This document shows, piece after piece, positions 1-7,390 of a DNA stretch of 34,803 nucleotides (its first letter is position 1; each line of letters begins with the position of its first letter). The position numbers and the translations under genes are program-made. A model generated the notes under the pieces. It made no database searches and had not been told where the DNA came from. It worked only from the letters and a program-made list of their open reading frames with translations. The stretch covers positions 1 to 34,803 of the forward strand of contig JAURXV010000022.1 in assembly GCA_030654195.1 (NCBI GenBank). Reading direction: 5' to 3'. This DNA comes from Syntrophales bacterium. Lineage in GTDB: Bacteria > Desulfobacterota > Syntrophia > Syntrophales > UBA5619.

Positions 1-417
1 GTCCACGCATTGTCCGAGGCGCATCGGGTTCTCAAGGCTGATGGCTATGCCCTGATGTACGACGTGGTGCGCGACATGCCGAAAGCGGTCTGTGAGGATG
101 TCCGCGCCCGGTTCGGAGGCTTCCGTCTTGCGCTCTTGTGGATGCATTCGTTCGAGGAGCCTTTTCTTAACGCCGAGGAAATGGACGCATTGGGCAGGCG
201 GACGGACTTCGTCGTCGAGGGGACGAGGTTCACAGGGGCGCTCTGCTGTCTCGTATTGAAGAAAGCTGCTGCCTCAGCGACGAACACAGATGTAGAAGGC
301 CAACCAGGGCATGGTTCTGCCGGGCTGACGCACGCCGCACATGCACGCCGCCTGCGGTGGCACGAACGGGTGCGGGATGTCGCTCAAGAAAAAAATGAAA
401 TGATTCGTACCCCATGA
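1..417 (+). CDS. Class I SAM-dependent methyltransferase, C-terminal part (5' truncated by window edge)
   Basis: The frame is open from base 1, so the start lies outside the window. The first ~90 visible residues look like the C-terminal half of a Rossmann-fold methyltransferase: a segment reading EAHRVLKADGYALMYDVVRD resembles the post-motif step 'E..RVLKPGG....D' of Methyltransf_11/25 families, and it ends with the usual antiparallel strands (FTGALCCLVLKK). The SAM-binding glycine motif would lie upstream and cannot be seen, and the substrate is unknown. The last ~45 residues, rich in Arg, His, Ala and Gly, do not resemble a methyltransferase tail; they may come from repeat DNA that extended the frame past the original stop. 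It lies upstream of hicBA on the same strand, but that pair seems to have its own promoter. Confidence 0.6.
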   Translation, partial: VHALSEAHRVLKADGYALMYDVVRDMPKAVCEDVRARFGGFRLALLWMHSFEEPFLNAEEMDALGRRTDFVVEGTRFTGALCCLVLKKAAASATNTDVEGQPGHGSAGLTHAAHARRLRWHERVRDVAQEKNEMIRTP

Positions 418-437
418 TATAATTCCTTCAATATAAT
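417..437 (+). promoter_or_regulatory. Putative hicBA promoter with a tandem ATATAAT repeat
   Basis: ATATAAT occurs twice (417-423 and 431-437) with a 14-bp period, just after the methyltransferase stop and before the hicB Shine-Dalgarno (GGAGG near 442-446). The first TATAAT (418-423) is a consensus -10 that would start RNA near 430. The second is too close to the ribosome binding site to be a useful -10. No good -35 is visible. The direct repeat could be an operator half-site pair, but this is inference. Confidence 0.4.
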
Positions 438-457
438 GTTGACGGAGGTTTTCAAAG

Positions 458-667
458 ATGACCAGAGAATTCAATGTGGTAATAGAAAGGGATGAAGATG
501 GCTATTTTGTCGCCTCTGTCCCCGAGCTGCGAGGATGCCATACACAGGCCAAATCCCTTGATGTGCTAATGAAGCGAGTGAAAGAAGCTATCCAGCTCTG
601 TCTCGAGGTTGAGGAACCCATATCAAACGAATTCATTGGCATTCAGCGTGTGGCCGTCTCCTCATGA
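458..667 (+). CDS. hicB: HicB-family antitoxin (short form)
   Basis: A 69-residue protein with the HicB partial-RNase-H-like fold: an N-terminal strand followed by 'ERDEDGYFVASVPELRGCHTQAKSLDVLMKRVKEAI', the family hallmark in which D-E-D-G-Y-F-V and P-E-L-x-G-C-x-T are conserved. It is expected to bind and block the HicA toxin in the cytoplasm. It ends soon after the fold and has no C-terminal helix-turn-helix or ribbon-helix-helix domain, so autoregulation by this protein alone is doubtful. The ATG follows GGAGG at suitable spacing. It overlaps hicA by 4 bp (ATGA), so the order is antitoxin first. Base composition is more AT-rich than the genes that follow, consistent with a mobile toxin-antitoxin pair. 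Confidence 0.9.
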   Translation: MTREFNVVIERDEDGYFVASVPELRGCHTQAKSLDVLMKRVKEAIQLCLEVEEPISNEFIGIQRVAVSS

Positions 668-888
668 GTAGATTTCCTTCAGTCACTGGTTCCCAACTTA
701 TCAAAGCCCTTCGGAAACTTGGTTTTGAAGTGATCCGTACGAAGGGCAGTCACCGTTTCTTACGCCATCCAGATGGCAGGAGCACAGTCGTACCGGTACA
801 CCGCGGCGAGACGATCGGGCGTGGACTTCTTGCTCAAATCCTGCGAGATTGCGAACTCTCCCGGGATGAGCTCCAGAAAATACTCTGA
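664..888 (+). CDS. hicA: HicA-family mRNA interferase toxin
   Basis: A 74-residue YcfA/HicA protein. The dsRBD-like fold is recognisable from 'SGSQLIKALRKLGFEVIRTKGSHRFLRHPDGR', with the catalytic histidine in GSH (residues ~33-35), followed by the strand 'STVVPVHRGETIGRGLLAQILRDCELSRDEL' typical of the family. HicA toxins cleave mRNA and tmRNA and are neutralised by HicB. The start codon overlaps the hicB stop (ATGA), so translation is coupled. Length is normal for the family and no frameshift is visible, so the pair appears intact. The stop is embedded in a 10-bp palindrome (TGATCGATCA, 886-895) that has no T-run, so it is not an obvious terminator. Confidence 0.92.
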   Translation: MSRFPSVTGSQLIKALRKLGFEVIRTKGSHRFLRHPDGRSTVVPVHRGETIGRGLLAQILRDCELSRDELQKIL

Positions 889-991
889 TCGATCAAAGAC
901 AAGAAATTAGGAACAGCAAAGCAGATCAAGTAACAAGCGAACAAGGCAATCCAGCCGACTTCAAAAATCGCTCAACGGGAGGAGAACGGAA

Positions 992-1870
992 ATGAAGGGT
1001 GTTTCCCAATGGGGTGGCTGGCCGGTCCTGAAGACCGTCGGCTGGAACCTGTTCCTGTTGTGCGCGGGAAGCGTAGTGACCGCTGCGGGGATCAACGGGC
1101 TCCTGATCCCCCACCGCTTCGTCAGCGGCGGGGTGACGGGGCTTGCGCTCCTCCTCCATTATCTTGTGCCGGCCCTCTCCGTCGCGCTGATCTACGCCGT
1201 CGCGAATGTGCCGCTTTTCCTGGCAGGATGGTTTTTCGTCAGCCGCCGGTTCTTCCTCTACAGCATCGTTGGGACGATCATCTTTTCCAGCGCCGTCGCC
1301 TGGGTGGATATCGGCGTCACTCCGGTTAAGGACCCGCTTCTGGCCGCCATCCTGGCGGGCCTCATCCTGGGAACGGGATCGGGGATCATCCTGAAGTCTC
1401 TCGGGTCGGCGGGCGGGACCGACATCCTGTCGGTGATCCTCCTCCAGCGTTTCTCCATCCGTCTGGGCACGACCCGGCTTGCCTTCAACATCCTGGTGCT
1501 GGCGGCGGCGGCCATGCTCTTCTCCGTCGAGGACGCCCTCTATACGCTCATCTACCTCTATGTCTCCGCGCAGATCATGAACCTCGTGGTCACGGGCCTG
1601 AGCCAGCGGAAGGCGATCTTCATCATCTCGCCCCGGTGGCAAGAGATCTCCCGGGGGATCCTTGATGAGATCCACCGCGGGGTGACCATCATCCGCGGTC
1701 AGGGGGGGTATTCGCAACAGGAACAGAAGATCCTCTATACGGTCGTGAATTTCCGGGAACTGGCCACCTTGAAGCAGATCGTCCGCCGCAACGATCCTGC
1801 CGCCTTCGTCGTCGTCACCGAGACCACGGAGGTGATGGGGCACCGGATCGGGAACCAGCCCCACTGGTGA
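992..1870 (+). CDS. YitT family membrane protein (DUF161 plus C-terminal DUF2179)
   Basis: 292 residues; ATG preceded by a strong purine-rich site (GGGAGGAGAACGGA). Five or six hydrophobic segments occupy residues ~15-200, including the family motif 'INGLLIPHRFVSGGVTGLALLLHY' (conserved G-G-V-T-G) and 'GSGIILKSLGSAGGTDILSVIL'. A soluble C-terminal DUF2179 domain follows (~residues 215-285: 'KAIFIISPRWQEISRGILDEIHRGVTIIRGQGGYS', then the conserved 'ILYTVVNFREL..LKQIVRRNDPAAFVVV'). YitT/YqfU/YpjC proteins sit in the inner membrane and their transport function is not established; DUF2179 is a ferredoxin-like fold suggested to bind a ligand. It is a single gene, convergent with the lipoprotein gene downstream. 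Full family length, intact. Confidence 0.9.
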   Translation: MKGVSQWGGWPVLKTVGWNLFLLCAGSVVTAAGINGLLIPHRFVSGGVTGLALLLHYLVPALSVALIYAVANVPLFLAGWFFVSRRFFLYSIVGTIIFSSAVAWVDIGVTPVKDPLLAAILAGLILGTGSGIILKSLGSAGGTDILSVILLQRFSIRLGTTRLAFNILVLAAAAMLFSVEDALYTLIYLYVSAQIMNLVVTGLSQRKAIFIISPRWQEISRGILDEIHRGVTIIRGQGGYSQQEQKILYTVVNFRELATLKQIVRRNDPAAFVVVTETTEVMGHRIGNQPHW

Positions 1871-1887
1871 CGGCTGCTCCGGGGGCG

Positions 1888-2607
1888 CTATTCCTTCAGC
1901 GACTCCCGGATCTGTTTGGCCGTCTCCGGTCCCTCGAGGGCCTTTTCCATGGCCTCCGAGAGCACGCCGTTGATCTGGCTCTCCAATTTCTCCTCCGAGA
2001 AAAGGATGTGGTCCAGCGTGGAGCTGCTCTCCGAGGTGATTCGGTAGAAGATCCTCTTCTTCTGGACGTCGGCGAAAACAAGCGTCACCCTCGCTTTGGC
2101 GCTGTAACGCTTTCTCGGGATCGTATCGAGACAGGTCACGTCGAGCTCCTCGATGGCGCCGCCGACGAGGATCCTTCCCCAATCCGGCCGGATCGTGTTT
2201 TCCTGAAGATCCCAGGCCGCTTTCTCCGGGGATACGCCGTATCCCGACTGGATCAAAAGTTCGCGGAGCGCTGCTGCCACGGCATCCTGGGCTTTGACGT
2301 ATCTCGGCAGGATCGGGATGGAAGAGCCGTCGGAATGGATGACCCGGCCGATCAGGAGCGTATCGTCCATCTTTCGGCGGTCGATGAAGGCAGCCACGGT
2401 AAGGCTGAATTTCCGGCCGTCGGTCACGGCAGGCGGGATCACCTTCGTCGGCTGATACCGCATGTTCACGTTGTAGATCTTCGGTGCACAGCCCATCGCC
2501 CAAACGAGCAACAAAAGGCAGACGAGCATCCCGGCGTATCGTAGCCCGGCCAGTTTGCCGTTTTTTCCGGATGCGGCCACTGTGGCCTCAACGCTGTCAG
2601 CACTCAT
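1888..2607 (-). CDS. Putative lipoprotein of unknown function
   Basis: 239 residues; the ATG has an excellent Shine-Dalgarno (GAGGAGGT, ~8 nt upstream). After a short polar N-terminus a hydrophobic stretch (~residues 24-38, 'AGMLVCLLLLVWAMG') leads to a cysteine at ~40 in the context WAMGCAPK, a plausible signal-peptidase II lipobox, so the mature protein would be lipid-anchored at the periplasmic side. The mature part has 'KFSLTVAAFIDRRKMDDTLLIGRV', a central segment about paralysed alternation of hydrophobic strands, and 'VTLVFADVQKKRIFYRITSESSS', followed by a helical end. The architecture recalls small outer-membrane-assembly-type lipoproteins (YajG/LptE-like), but I cannot assign a family. 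It is on the same strand as the long cluster upstream (92-bp gap to the UPF0182 gene), so it may be its last member. Confidence 0.75.
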   Translation of the reverse strand: MSADSVEATVAASGKNGKLAGLRYAGMLVCLLLLVWAMGCAPKIYNVNMRYQPTKVIPPAVTDGRKFSLTVAAFIDRRKMDDTLLIGRVIHSDGSSIPILPRYVKAQDAVAAALRELLIQSGYGVSPEKAAWDLQENTIRPDWGRILVGGAIEELDVTCLDTIPRKRYSAKARVTLVFADVQKKRIFYRITSESSSTLDHILFSEEKLESQINGVLSEAMEKALEGPETAKQIRESLKE

Positions 2608-2699
2608 GACAACTACCTCCTCAAACCAGTAAAGAAATTCAATAGCGGCAACCCTTTCTTATCCCGCAAAGTCGGCCGTTCCGGCCCGCGGAAGAGGGG

Positions 2700-5450
2700 C
2701 TATTTCGCCTTTCCCCCCTTCTTTTCAAGGGTCAGCAGGATCTCTCCCGTCTTCTTGAGCTCATCGCCGAAGGCGCCCCAGTTCCCCTGCCGGAGAAATT
2801 CCTGCGCCTTCCGGAAATGGCCGAGGGCTTCGATGGCCGTCTGGCGATCGCTGAGCTCCGCGCCGGCCGCCGGCTGCTTTACGCCGGCCTGCGGTTCCCG
2901 GTCCCTCATCGGTCCCCCGCCGAAGATCTTCCGGAGGGCGAGGTCGAGCGTCTCCTCCATGGCGATGTTATTCCCGTAGGCCACGATCACCCTTTTGAGT
3001 TCGGGGAGCTGGCCGTTGGCGGCGGCCAGGTACAGGGATTCGACGTAGAGGATCGATTTCTCGATCGGGATTGCCAGCAGGCTCCCCCGGATCACGTTCG
3101 ATCCATGCTGTTGCCAGAGCGTCAATTGCTGGGAAATCGCCGTGTCCTGGTCGATCCGCGCTTCGATCTGGCGTGGTCCGTAGACCAGTTTCTGTTTCGG
3201 GAATTTATAGACGATCACCTTCCCGTAGTTCGGAGCGTCGCAGCGGGCAGCCATCCAGGCCGACATGTTGTCCTTCATGCTGGGGGTGAACGGGGCCAGC
3301 AGGATGAACTCCTCCTTCTCGGCCCCGGGGAGCTTCATGATCGTGTAGTAGGGGTCCATGGCCTGTTGGCCCCCGGCGACCTGTTTGCCGGGGATGGACC
3401 AGAGATCTTCCTTGTTGTAGAAGACCTGCGGGTCCTGCATGTGATAAGCCCGGTACATCCGCGCCTGGATCGCCATGAAACCCGGCGGATAGCGGACATG
3501 GCTCCGGAGCGCCTCCGGCATCTCGCCCATCGGCTTGAAGACGCCGGGGAAGATTCGGCTGTAGGTCTGCATGATCGGGTCGGTCGGGTCGCTGACGTAA
3601 AGCTGAACCGTTCCGTCATAGGCGTCCACGACCGCCTTCAACGTGTTGCGGATATAGTTGCCCATGTTTGGGGTCGGCTCCGAATAGGGGAAGCGATCCG
3701 TGACCGTATAGCCGTCAATGAACCAGAGCAGGCGCCCCTCCGGCGAGATGACGAGATAGGGGTCATTGTCAAGGTGTGCAAAGGGGGCGATCATGGAGAC
3801 CCGCTCGCGGACGTTGCGGTGGTAGACAATGCGGCTTTCGGAGGTGATGTCGTCCGAAAGGAGCATCGTGATGGAACCGAAACGGACCGCAAAGATCAGT
3901 TTCCTCCAGAAGGAGAGAGGAACGCCTCCCTTTCCCTCGTAGCGGGAGTATACGTTCTTGTCGCCCACGGGGTAGTCGAACTCCGGCATTTTGGTCTTCA
4001 CGAAGACATATTCGTTTGAGTTCTCCCCGAAGTAGATCTCCGGGCGGGTGACTTTGACGGGCGTCGTCGAGACGGGAGGGATGTCCTTGATGAAGAATTC
4101 CGGGAGCCCCTCGGGGGAGATGCGGTTCACGGGGCCCATGACGACGCCGTAGCCGTGCGTGTAGGCGAGATGTTCGTTTACCCAGGTTCGGGACGGCAGC
4201 GCCGGATAGGAGATCTCCCGCGGAGAGAGCATCACCTGCCGGTATTCGCCGTTGATCGTGTAGCGGTCGTTGTCGACGCCGGTGAACTTGTAGTAGGTCC
4301 GCATCTCCTGGAGCTGGGCGTAGGTCTGCAAGAGCGGGGCATGGTTCCAGAGCCGGATGTTCTTCACGGTCAGGTTGTTCTTCTCCAGCTCCTTCGCGGT
4401 CAGATTATCCTCCGTCGGGAACTCCTTCTCCTCGATCTGGGTCAGCCCGTAGGCAAGACGCGTATAGCGGATGTTCTTCTCCAGGTAAGGCGTCTCGGCG
4501 ACGATCTCGTTCGGAATGACCTGAAATTTCTGGATGAGGGATGGATAGATCCCCCGGCCGAGGATGGACACGGCGATGAGAAGGAGAACCGCCGCCGCCG
4601 GAATCCGCCAGTCCGGACGGAAGGCGAAGAAGATCGCGGCGAGCCCGGGGAGGGCGTAAAGCCCCATCATCAGTTTCAGGACCCAGAGCTGCGTGGTCAC
4701 GTCGGTGTAGCCCGGCCCGAAGACCACCCCCCGTTTCGTAAAGAGGAGCTCGTTGAGGTCAAGCCAGGCGCCGAAGACGCCCCAGAAAAAGAAGAGGGAA
4801 ACGAGAAGCGCGAGATGAACGCGCGCCGCCGGGGCGATCTTCCAGATCCGGGGCGGGATGAACAGAAATGAACGCCGGATCAGATAGATGAACCCCGTGG
4901 CAGCCACCGTCACCATCAGGACGAACTTCAGCCAGCCGTAGATGTGGAGCAGGAACGGGAGCTGGAAGACGTAGAATCCTATATCCTTCTGGAAAAGCGG
5001 GTCGGAGACGCCGAAAGGGGAGGGGTTCCGGAAGAGGAGAAGGTTTTCCCACTGGGCGGAGCCGTTTGCGGCGGCAAAAAGGGCGAACAGGAGGGCGCCG
5101 AGGGGGATCAGGACCTTGAGGAGGCCCGGCCCCATCTCCTGTAAGGGGATGCGGAACCCTGCCAGATCCGCCTGATCGCCGAAGAGGGGTACCCGCGACA
5201 GGCGAAGCGCGATCAGGAGATTGCCGCAGAGAATGATGAAGAAGCCCGCCCCGAAGAGGGCGCCGGTTTTGATCTTTGCCAGGAGGGTCACGGTGAAGAT
5301 TGTCTGATAACCGACCTCCTGGAACCAGAACCACTCGGTGATCAGGCCGATGATTCGAGTCAGGATCATGAACAAAACCAGTGCGGCGACGAAGAGGATT
5401 ACCCCTTTCATCTGCCTGGCTTGGGTCTGGGGTTTGCGGATGATGGTCAT
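2700..5450 (-). CDS. UPF0182 (COG1615) family large membrane protein
   Basis: 916 residues, the usual size for UPF0182. The ATG follows AAGGAG. Seven hydrophobic segments are visible in the first third (~15-35, 62-83, 110-130, 165-190, 210-230, 255-277, 283-300), separated by characteristic motifs such as 'WFWFQEVGYQTIF' and 'FYVFQLPFLL'. A large extracytoplasmic domain follows, with the family stretches 'ETPYLEKNIRYTRLAYGL', 'RTWVNEHLAYTHGYGVVMGPVN' and 'LIIPIEKSILYVESLYL'-like sequence (here LLAIPIEKSILYVESLYLAA). The C-terminal ~60 residues form a short TPR-like helical hairpin. Function is not established for this family. It follows the radical SAM gene by 30 bp, a gap largely filled by a REP palindrome. 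Intact. Confidence 0.93.
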   Translation of the reverse strand: MTIIRKPQTQARQMKGVILFVAALVLFMILTRIIGLITEWFWFQEVGYQTIFTVTLLAKIKTGALFGAGFFIILCGNLLIALRLSRVPLFGDQADLAGFRIPLQEMGPGLLKVLIPLGALLFALFAAANGSAQWENLLLFRNPSPFGVSDPLFQKDIGFYVFQLPFLLHIYGWLKFVLMVTVAATGFIYLIRRSFLFIPPRIWKIAPAARVHLALLVSLFFFWGVFGAWLDLNELLFTKRGVVFGPGYTDVTTQLWVLKLMMGLYALPGLAAIFFAFRPDWRIPAAAVLLLIAVSILGRGIYPSLIQKFQVIPNEIVAETPYLEKNIRYTRLAYGLTQIEEKEFPTEDNLTAKELEKNNLTVKNIRLWNHAPLLQTYAQLQEMRTYYKFTGVDNDRYTINGEYRQVMLSPREISYPALPSRTWVNEHLAYTHGYGVVMGPVNRISPEGLPEFFIKDIPPVSTTPVKVTRPEIYFGENSNEYVFVKTKMPEFDYPVGDKNVYSRYEGKGGVPLSFWRKLIFAVRFGSITMLLSDDITSESRIVYHRNVRERVSMIAPFAHLDNDPYLVISPEGRLLWFIDGYTVTDRFPYSEPTPNMGNYIRNTLKAVVDAYDGTVQLYVSDPTDPIMQTYSRIFPGVFKPMGEMPEALRSHVRYPPGFMAIQARMYRAYHMQDPQVFYNKEDLWSIPGKQVAGGQQAMDPYYTIMKLPGAEKEEFILLAPFTPSMKDNMSAWMAARCDAPNYGKVIVYKFPKQKLVYGPRQIEARIDQDTAISQQLTLWQQHGSNVIRGSLLAIPIEKSILYVESLYLAAANGQLPELKRVIVAYGNNIAMEETLDLALRKIFGGGPMRDREPQAGVKQPAAGAELSDRQTAIEALGHFRKAQEFLRQGNWGAFGDELKKTGEILLTLEKKGGKAK

Positions 5451-5470
5451 GTCTGGTTCTCCTTGGTTAT

Positions 5471-5495
5471 GGGGACAGATTTAAAATCTGTCCCC
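5471..5495. repeat. 25-bp REP palindrome, type A copy 1 (overlaps radical SAM stop codon)
   Basis: Arms GGGGACAGATTT and AAATCTGTCCCC are perfect reverse complements around one central base. The same arms recur at 13235-13259 with a different central base. On the minus strand it supplies the last codons of the radical SAM gene (Gly-Asp-Arg-Phe) and its TAA stop. Confidence 0.9.
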
Positions 5496-7172
5496 GGTGG
5501 CCTTCCGGTATGAGTTTATGAGATCCGTTTTCAAAACACCGTGGTCGATGAAATCCCAGGGCAGAATCTCATCGGTTTCCTTCCGGCGGTAGACGTAGAA
5601 ATCGGCGTTTACGTTCACCTCGCGAAACGCGCGGGCCCAGTTGCCGCCGAGGCGATGGACAGCCAGCAGGAGTCTTCCCGTCTGCCTGTCCCCGAGGGCG
5701 AGCAGGGCCTGGATGTAATTCCATTTCGGCAGATCATGCGTAACCCGGACCGCCTTCTCACTGCGCAGACCGTCCCTGATTCGCCGCACCCTCCTGCGGA
5801 CGACGGCGGCATCCTCCAGCGGATGCCACTGAAAAGGGGTCGCGGCCTTCGGGATAAACTGGTTGATCCCCAGCGTCAGGCGCCGGAAACCTTTCTTCCC
5901 TGCAGATGTTCTCCGGGCGTGGTGTTCCATCCCCTTGACCAGCCGGATGATCGCCTCCACATCCTCGTCCGTCTCCGTCGGCAGGCCGACCATGAAGTAA
6001 AGCTTCACCCGCACGATATCATATTCCATAAGTTTTTCAACAGCGGAAAAGATCTCCTCTTCGGTGATCCCCTTGCGGATCACATCCCGGAGACGCTGGG
6101 AGCCGGCTTCGGGGGCGAGGGAGATGGTCTCCACGCCTGTTTCTTTGAGGATGGCCATCATTTCAGAGCTGATCCGGTCGATGCGGAGGGAACCGACGGC
6201 CACTTTTCCCCCCCGTTCCAGGATGGAGCGGCAGAGGGGAAGGAGGGCCGGATGGTCCGAGACGGCTGTTCCCAGAAGGCCGATCGCTTTCCCCTTTTCG
6301 AGGCCCCGCCGGAAGGAAGGCTCAAGCGCCGCGGCGCTCCGGAACCGGACGGGTCGGCAGACAAAGCCGGCGGCGCAGAAACGGCAGCCCCGACCACACC
6401 CCCGGCTGACCTCCGTGAGGTACATTCCCCCGAGCTCCGTGCCTTCGGTGATGATCCCCTGTTCGGTCGGAAAGGCGTCGAGATCGGCGGCCCACGGCCG
6501 GACGATTCGCCGGGGAAAGGCGGGATCGAGGGGTTCGCGGGCGGTGATGCGGCCGTCCTCCCCGGCGGTCACCTGGTAAAACCGGGGGACGTAGGCCCCC
6601 GCGATCTCCTTCTGTATCCGGGCGAGGAGGGCTTCCCGCGGGAGATCCCGTCGGAGTGAGGCCGCCAGATCGAGAAATCCGGGGAGAATCGCTTCGCCTT
6701 CGCCGAGGAGATAGAGATCGAAGAAGTCGGCGAGAGGTTCGGGGTTCAGGGTGACGGCGATGCCGCCTCCGATGACGAGCGGATCCCTCTCCCCCCGGGC
6801 CTTGGTTTCGACGGGAATTCCCGCCATCTCCAGGATCCGGAGGACCTGGGGATAATCGTTTTCAAAGGAGAGGGAAAAGGCGATGATATCGAAGTCGGCG
6901 AGGGGCCGCTGCGACTCGATGCTGATCAGAGGGGCGCCGTCGGCATGGAGCGCCTCATCGCCGGGTTCGGGGAGAAAGACCCGTTCGCACAGAGAGGCGG
7001 GGTGGCGGTTGATGAGGGCGTAAACGGCCTGAAAGCCGAGGTTGGACATCCCCGTCCGGTAAAGGTTCGGATAAGCGAGGCAGACCGTAAGCGAATCCCC
7101 CCAGACCTTCCGGGACCAGCCTTGCTCGCCGGCGAGAAGATCGAGGCATCTTTTTTTTTGCTTCCATGACAT
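5481..7172 (-). CDS. Radical SAM protein with N-terminal B12-binding-like domain (TIGR03960-like)
   Basis: 563 residues. The N-terminal part (~25-200) is a Rossmann-like B12-binding domain ('LAYPNLYRTGMSNLGFQAVYALIN', 'DIIAFSLSFENDYPQVLRIL', 'PLVIGGGIAVTLNPEPLADFFDLYLLGEGE'). The radical SAM core follows, with the [4Fe-4S] motif C259-x3-C263-x2-C266 in 'SRGCGRGCRFCAAGF', then 'ISLAPEAGSQRLRDVIRKGIT' and 'VKLYFMVGLPTETDEDVEAI', both typical of the barrel. Such proteins are common in anaerobes and lack a defined reaction; MiaB/rlmN-type substrates cannot be inferred. The ATG at 7172 has only a weak upstream site and is followed by nine adenines at codons 4-7, a slippage-prone tract. The C-terminus ends in REP-derived residues. 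It follows ftsZ across a 218-bp gap holding a composite repeat. Confidence 0.9.
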   Translation of the reverse strand: MSWKQKKRCLDLLAGEQGWSRKVWGDSLTVCLAYPNLYRTGMSNLGFQAVYALINRHPASLCERVFLPEPGDEALHADGAPLISIESQRPLADFDIIAFSLSFENDYPQVLRILEMAGIPVETKARGERDPLVIGGGIAVTLNPEPLADFFDLYLLGEGEAILPGFLDLAASLRRDLPREALLARIQKEIAGAYVPRFYQVTAGEDGRITAREPLDPAFPRRIVRPWAADLDAFPTEQGIITEGTELGGMYLTEVSRGCGRGCRFCAAGFVCRPVRFRSAAALEPSFRRGLEKGKAIGLLGTAVSDHPALLPLCRSILERGGKVAVGSLRIDRISSEMMAILKETGVETISLAPEAGSQRLRDVIRKGITEEEIFSAVEKLMEYDIVRVKLYFMVGLPTETDEDVEAIIRLVKGMEHHARRTSAGKKGFRRLTLGINQFIPKAATPFQWHPLEDAAVVRRRVRRIRDGLRSEKAVRVTHDLPKWNYIQALLALGDRQTGRLLLAVHRLGGNWARAFREVNVNADFYVYRRKETDEILPWDFIDHGVLKTDLINSYRKATGDRF

Positions 7173-7187
7173 CTTCGGGCCTTGGCC

Positions 7188-7368
7188 GGCTGCTGAAAAA
7201 CGCCCATCTGCTGCGTTTCCCTCATCCTGCGCCGTTCAACGTATTCCGGGGACACGTTCCGATCCCTTCGGGCTCGGGGACACCTTGCGGCAAGGTGTCC
7301 CCACATGTCCCCGACGCCTCACGGCTCAGGATTTCGGGGGCCTTGCATCAGGCCATTTTTGAACAGCC
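7188..7368. mobile_element. Composite MITE-like element with nested REP palindromes
   Basis: The ends are imperfect inverted repeats: GGCTGCTGAAAAA at 7188-7200 and its near-complement (reading GGCTGTTCAAAAA on the other strand) at 7356-7368. Inner arms also correspond: CATCCTGCGCCGTTC on the left and the complement of ATCCTGAGCCGTGAGGCG on the right. Where a simple element of this kind would have its central hairpin (CGTA/TACGCC-like), there is instead a run of GGGGACA-type palindromes (7248-7311). There is no transposase. I recognise the general type from memory as a dispersed repeat in deltaproteobacterial genomes; no search was run. Confidence 0.7.
7276..7302. repeat. 27-bp REP palindrome, type B copy 1
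   Basis: Arms GGGGACACCTTGC and GCAAGGTGTCCCC around a single G, a perfect 13-bp stem. The identical 27 bp occur at 21382-21408 inside ftsI. It is flanked by further partial units, GGGGACACG at 7248-7256 and ATGTCCCCG in inverse orientation at ~7304-7312, so this is a small REP cluster. Confidence 0.9.
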
Positions 7369-7390
7369 TTCAAAAAGAGACTTCATGCTG

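Noticed and set aside
290-445. Integron attC-like site at the methyltransferase tail
   Set aside because: GGCCAAC at ~298 is near the left core, but there is no matching GTTRRRY right core at a sensible distance and no integrase.
926-2503. 525-codon open frame on the minus strand
   Set aside because: Lies antisense to the YitT gene and in another frame of the lipoprotein gene; composition is Arg/Asp/Pro-rich shadow typical of GC-rich DNA.
2817-4019. 400-codon plus-strand open frame inside the UPF0182 gene
   Set aside because: Antisense shadow with no recognisable domain; the minus-strand UPF0182 frame is strongly supported.
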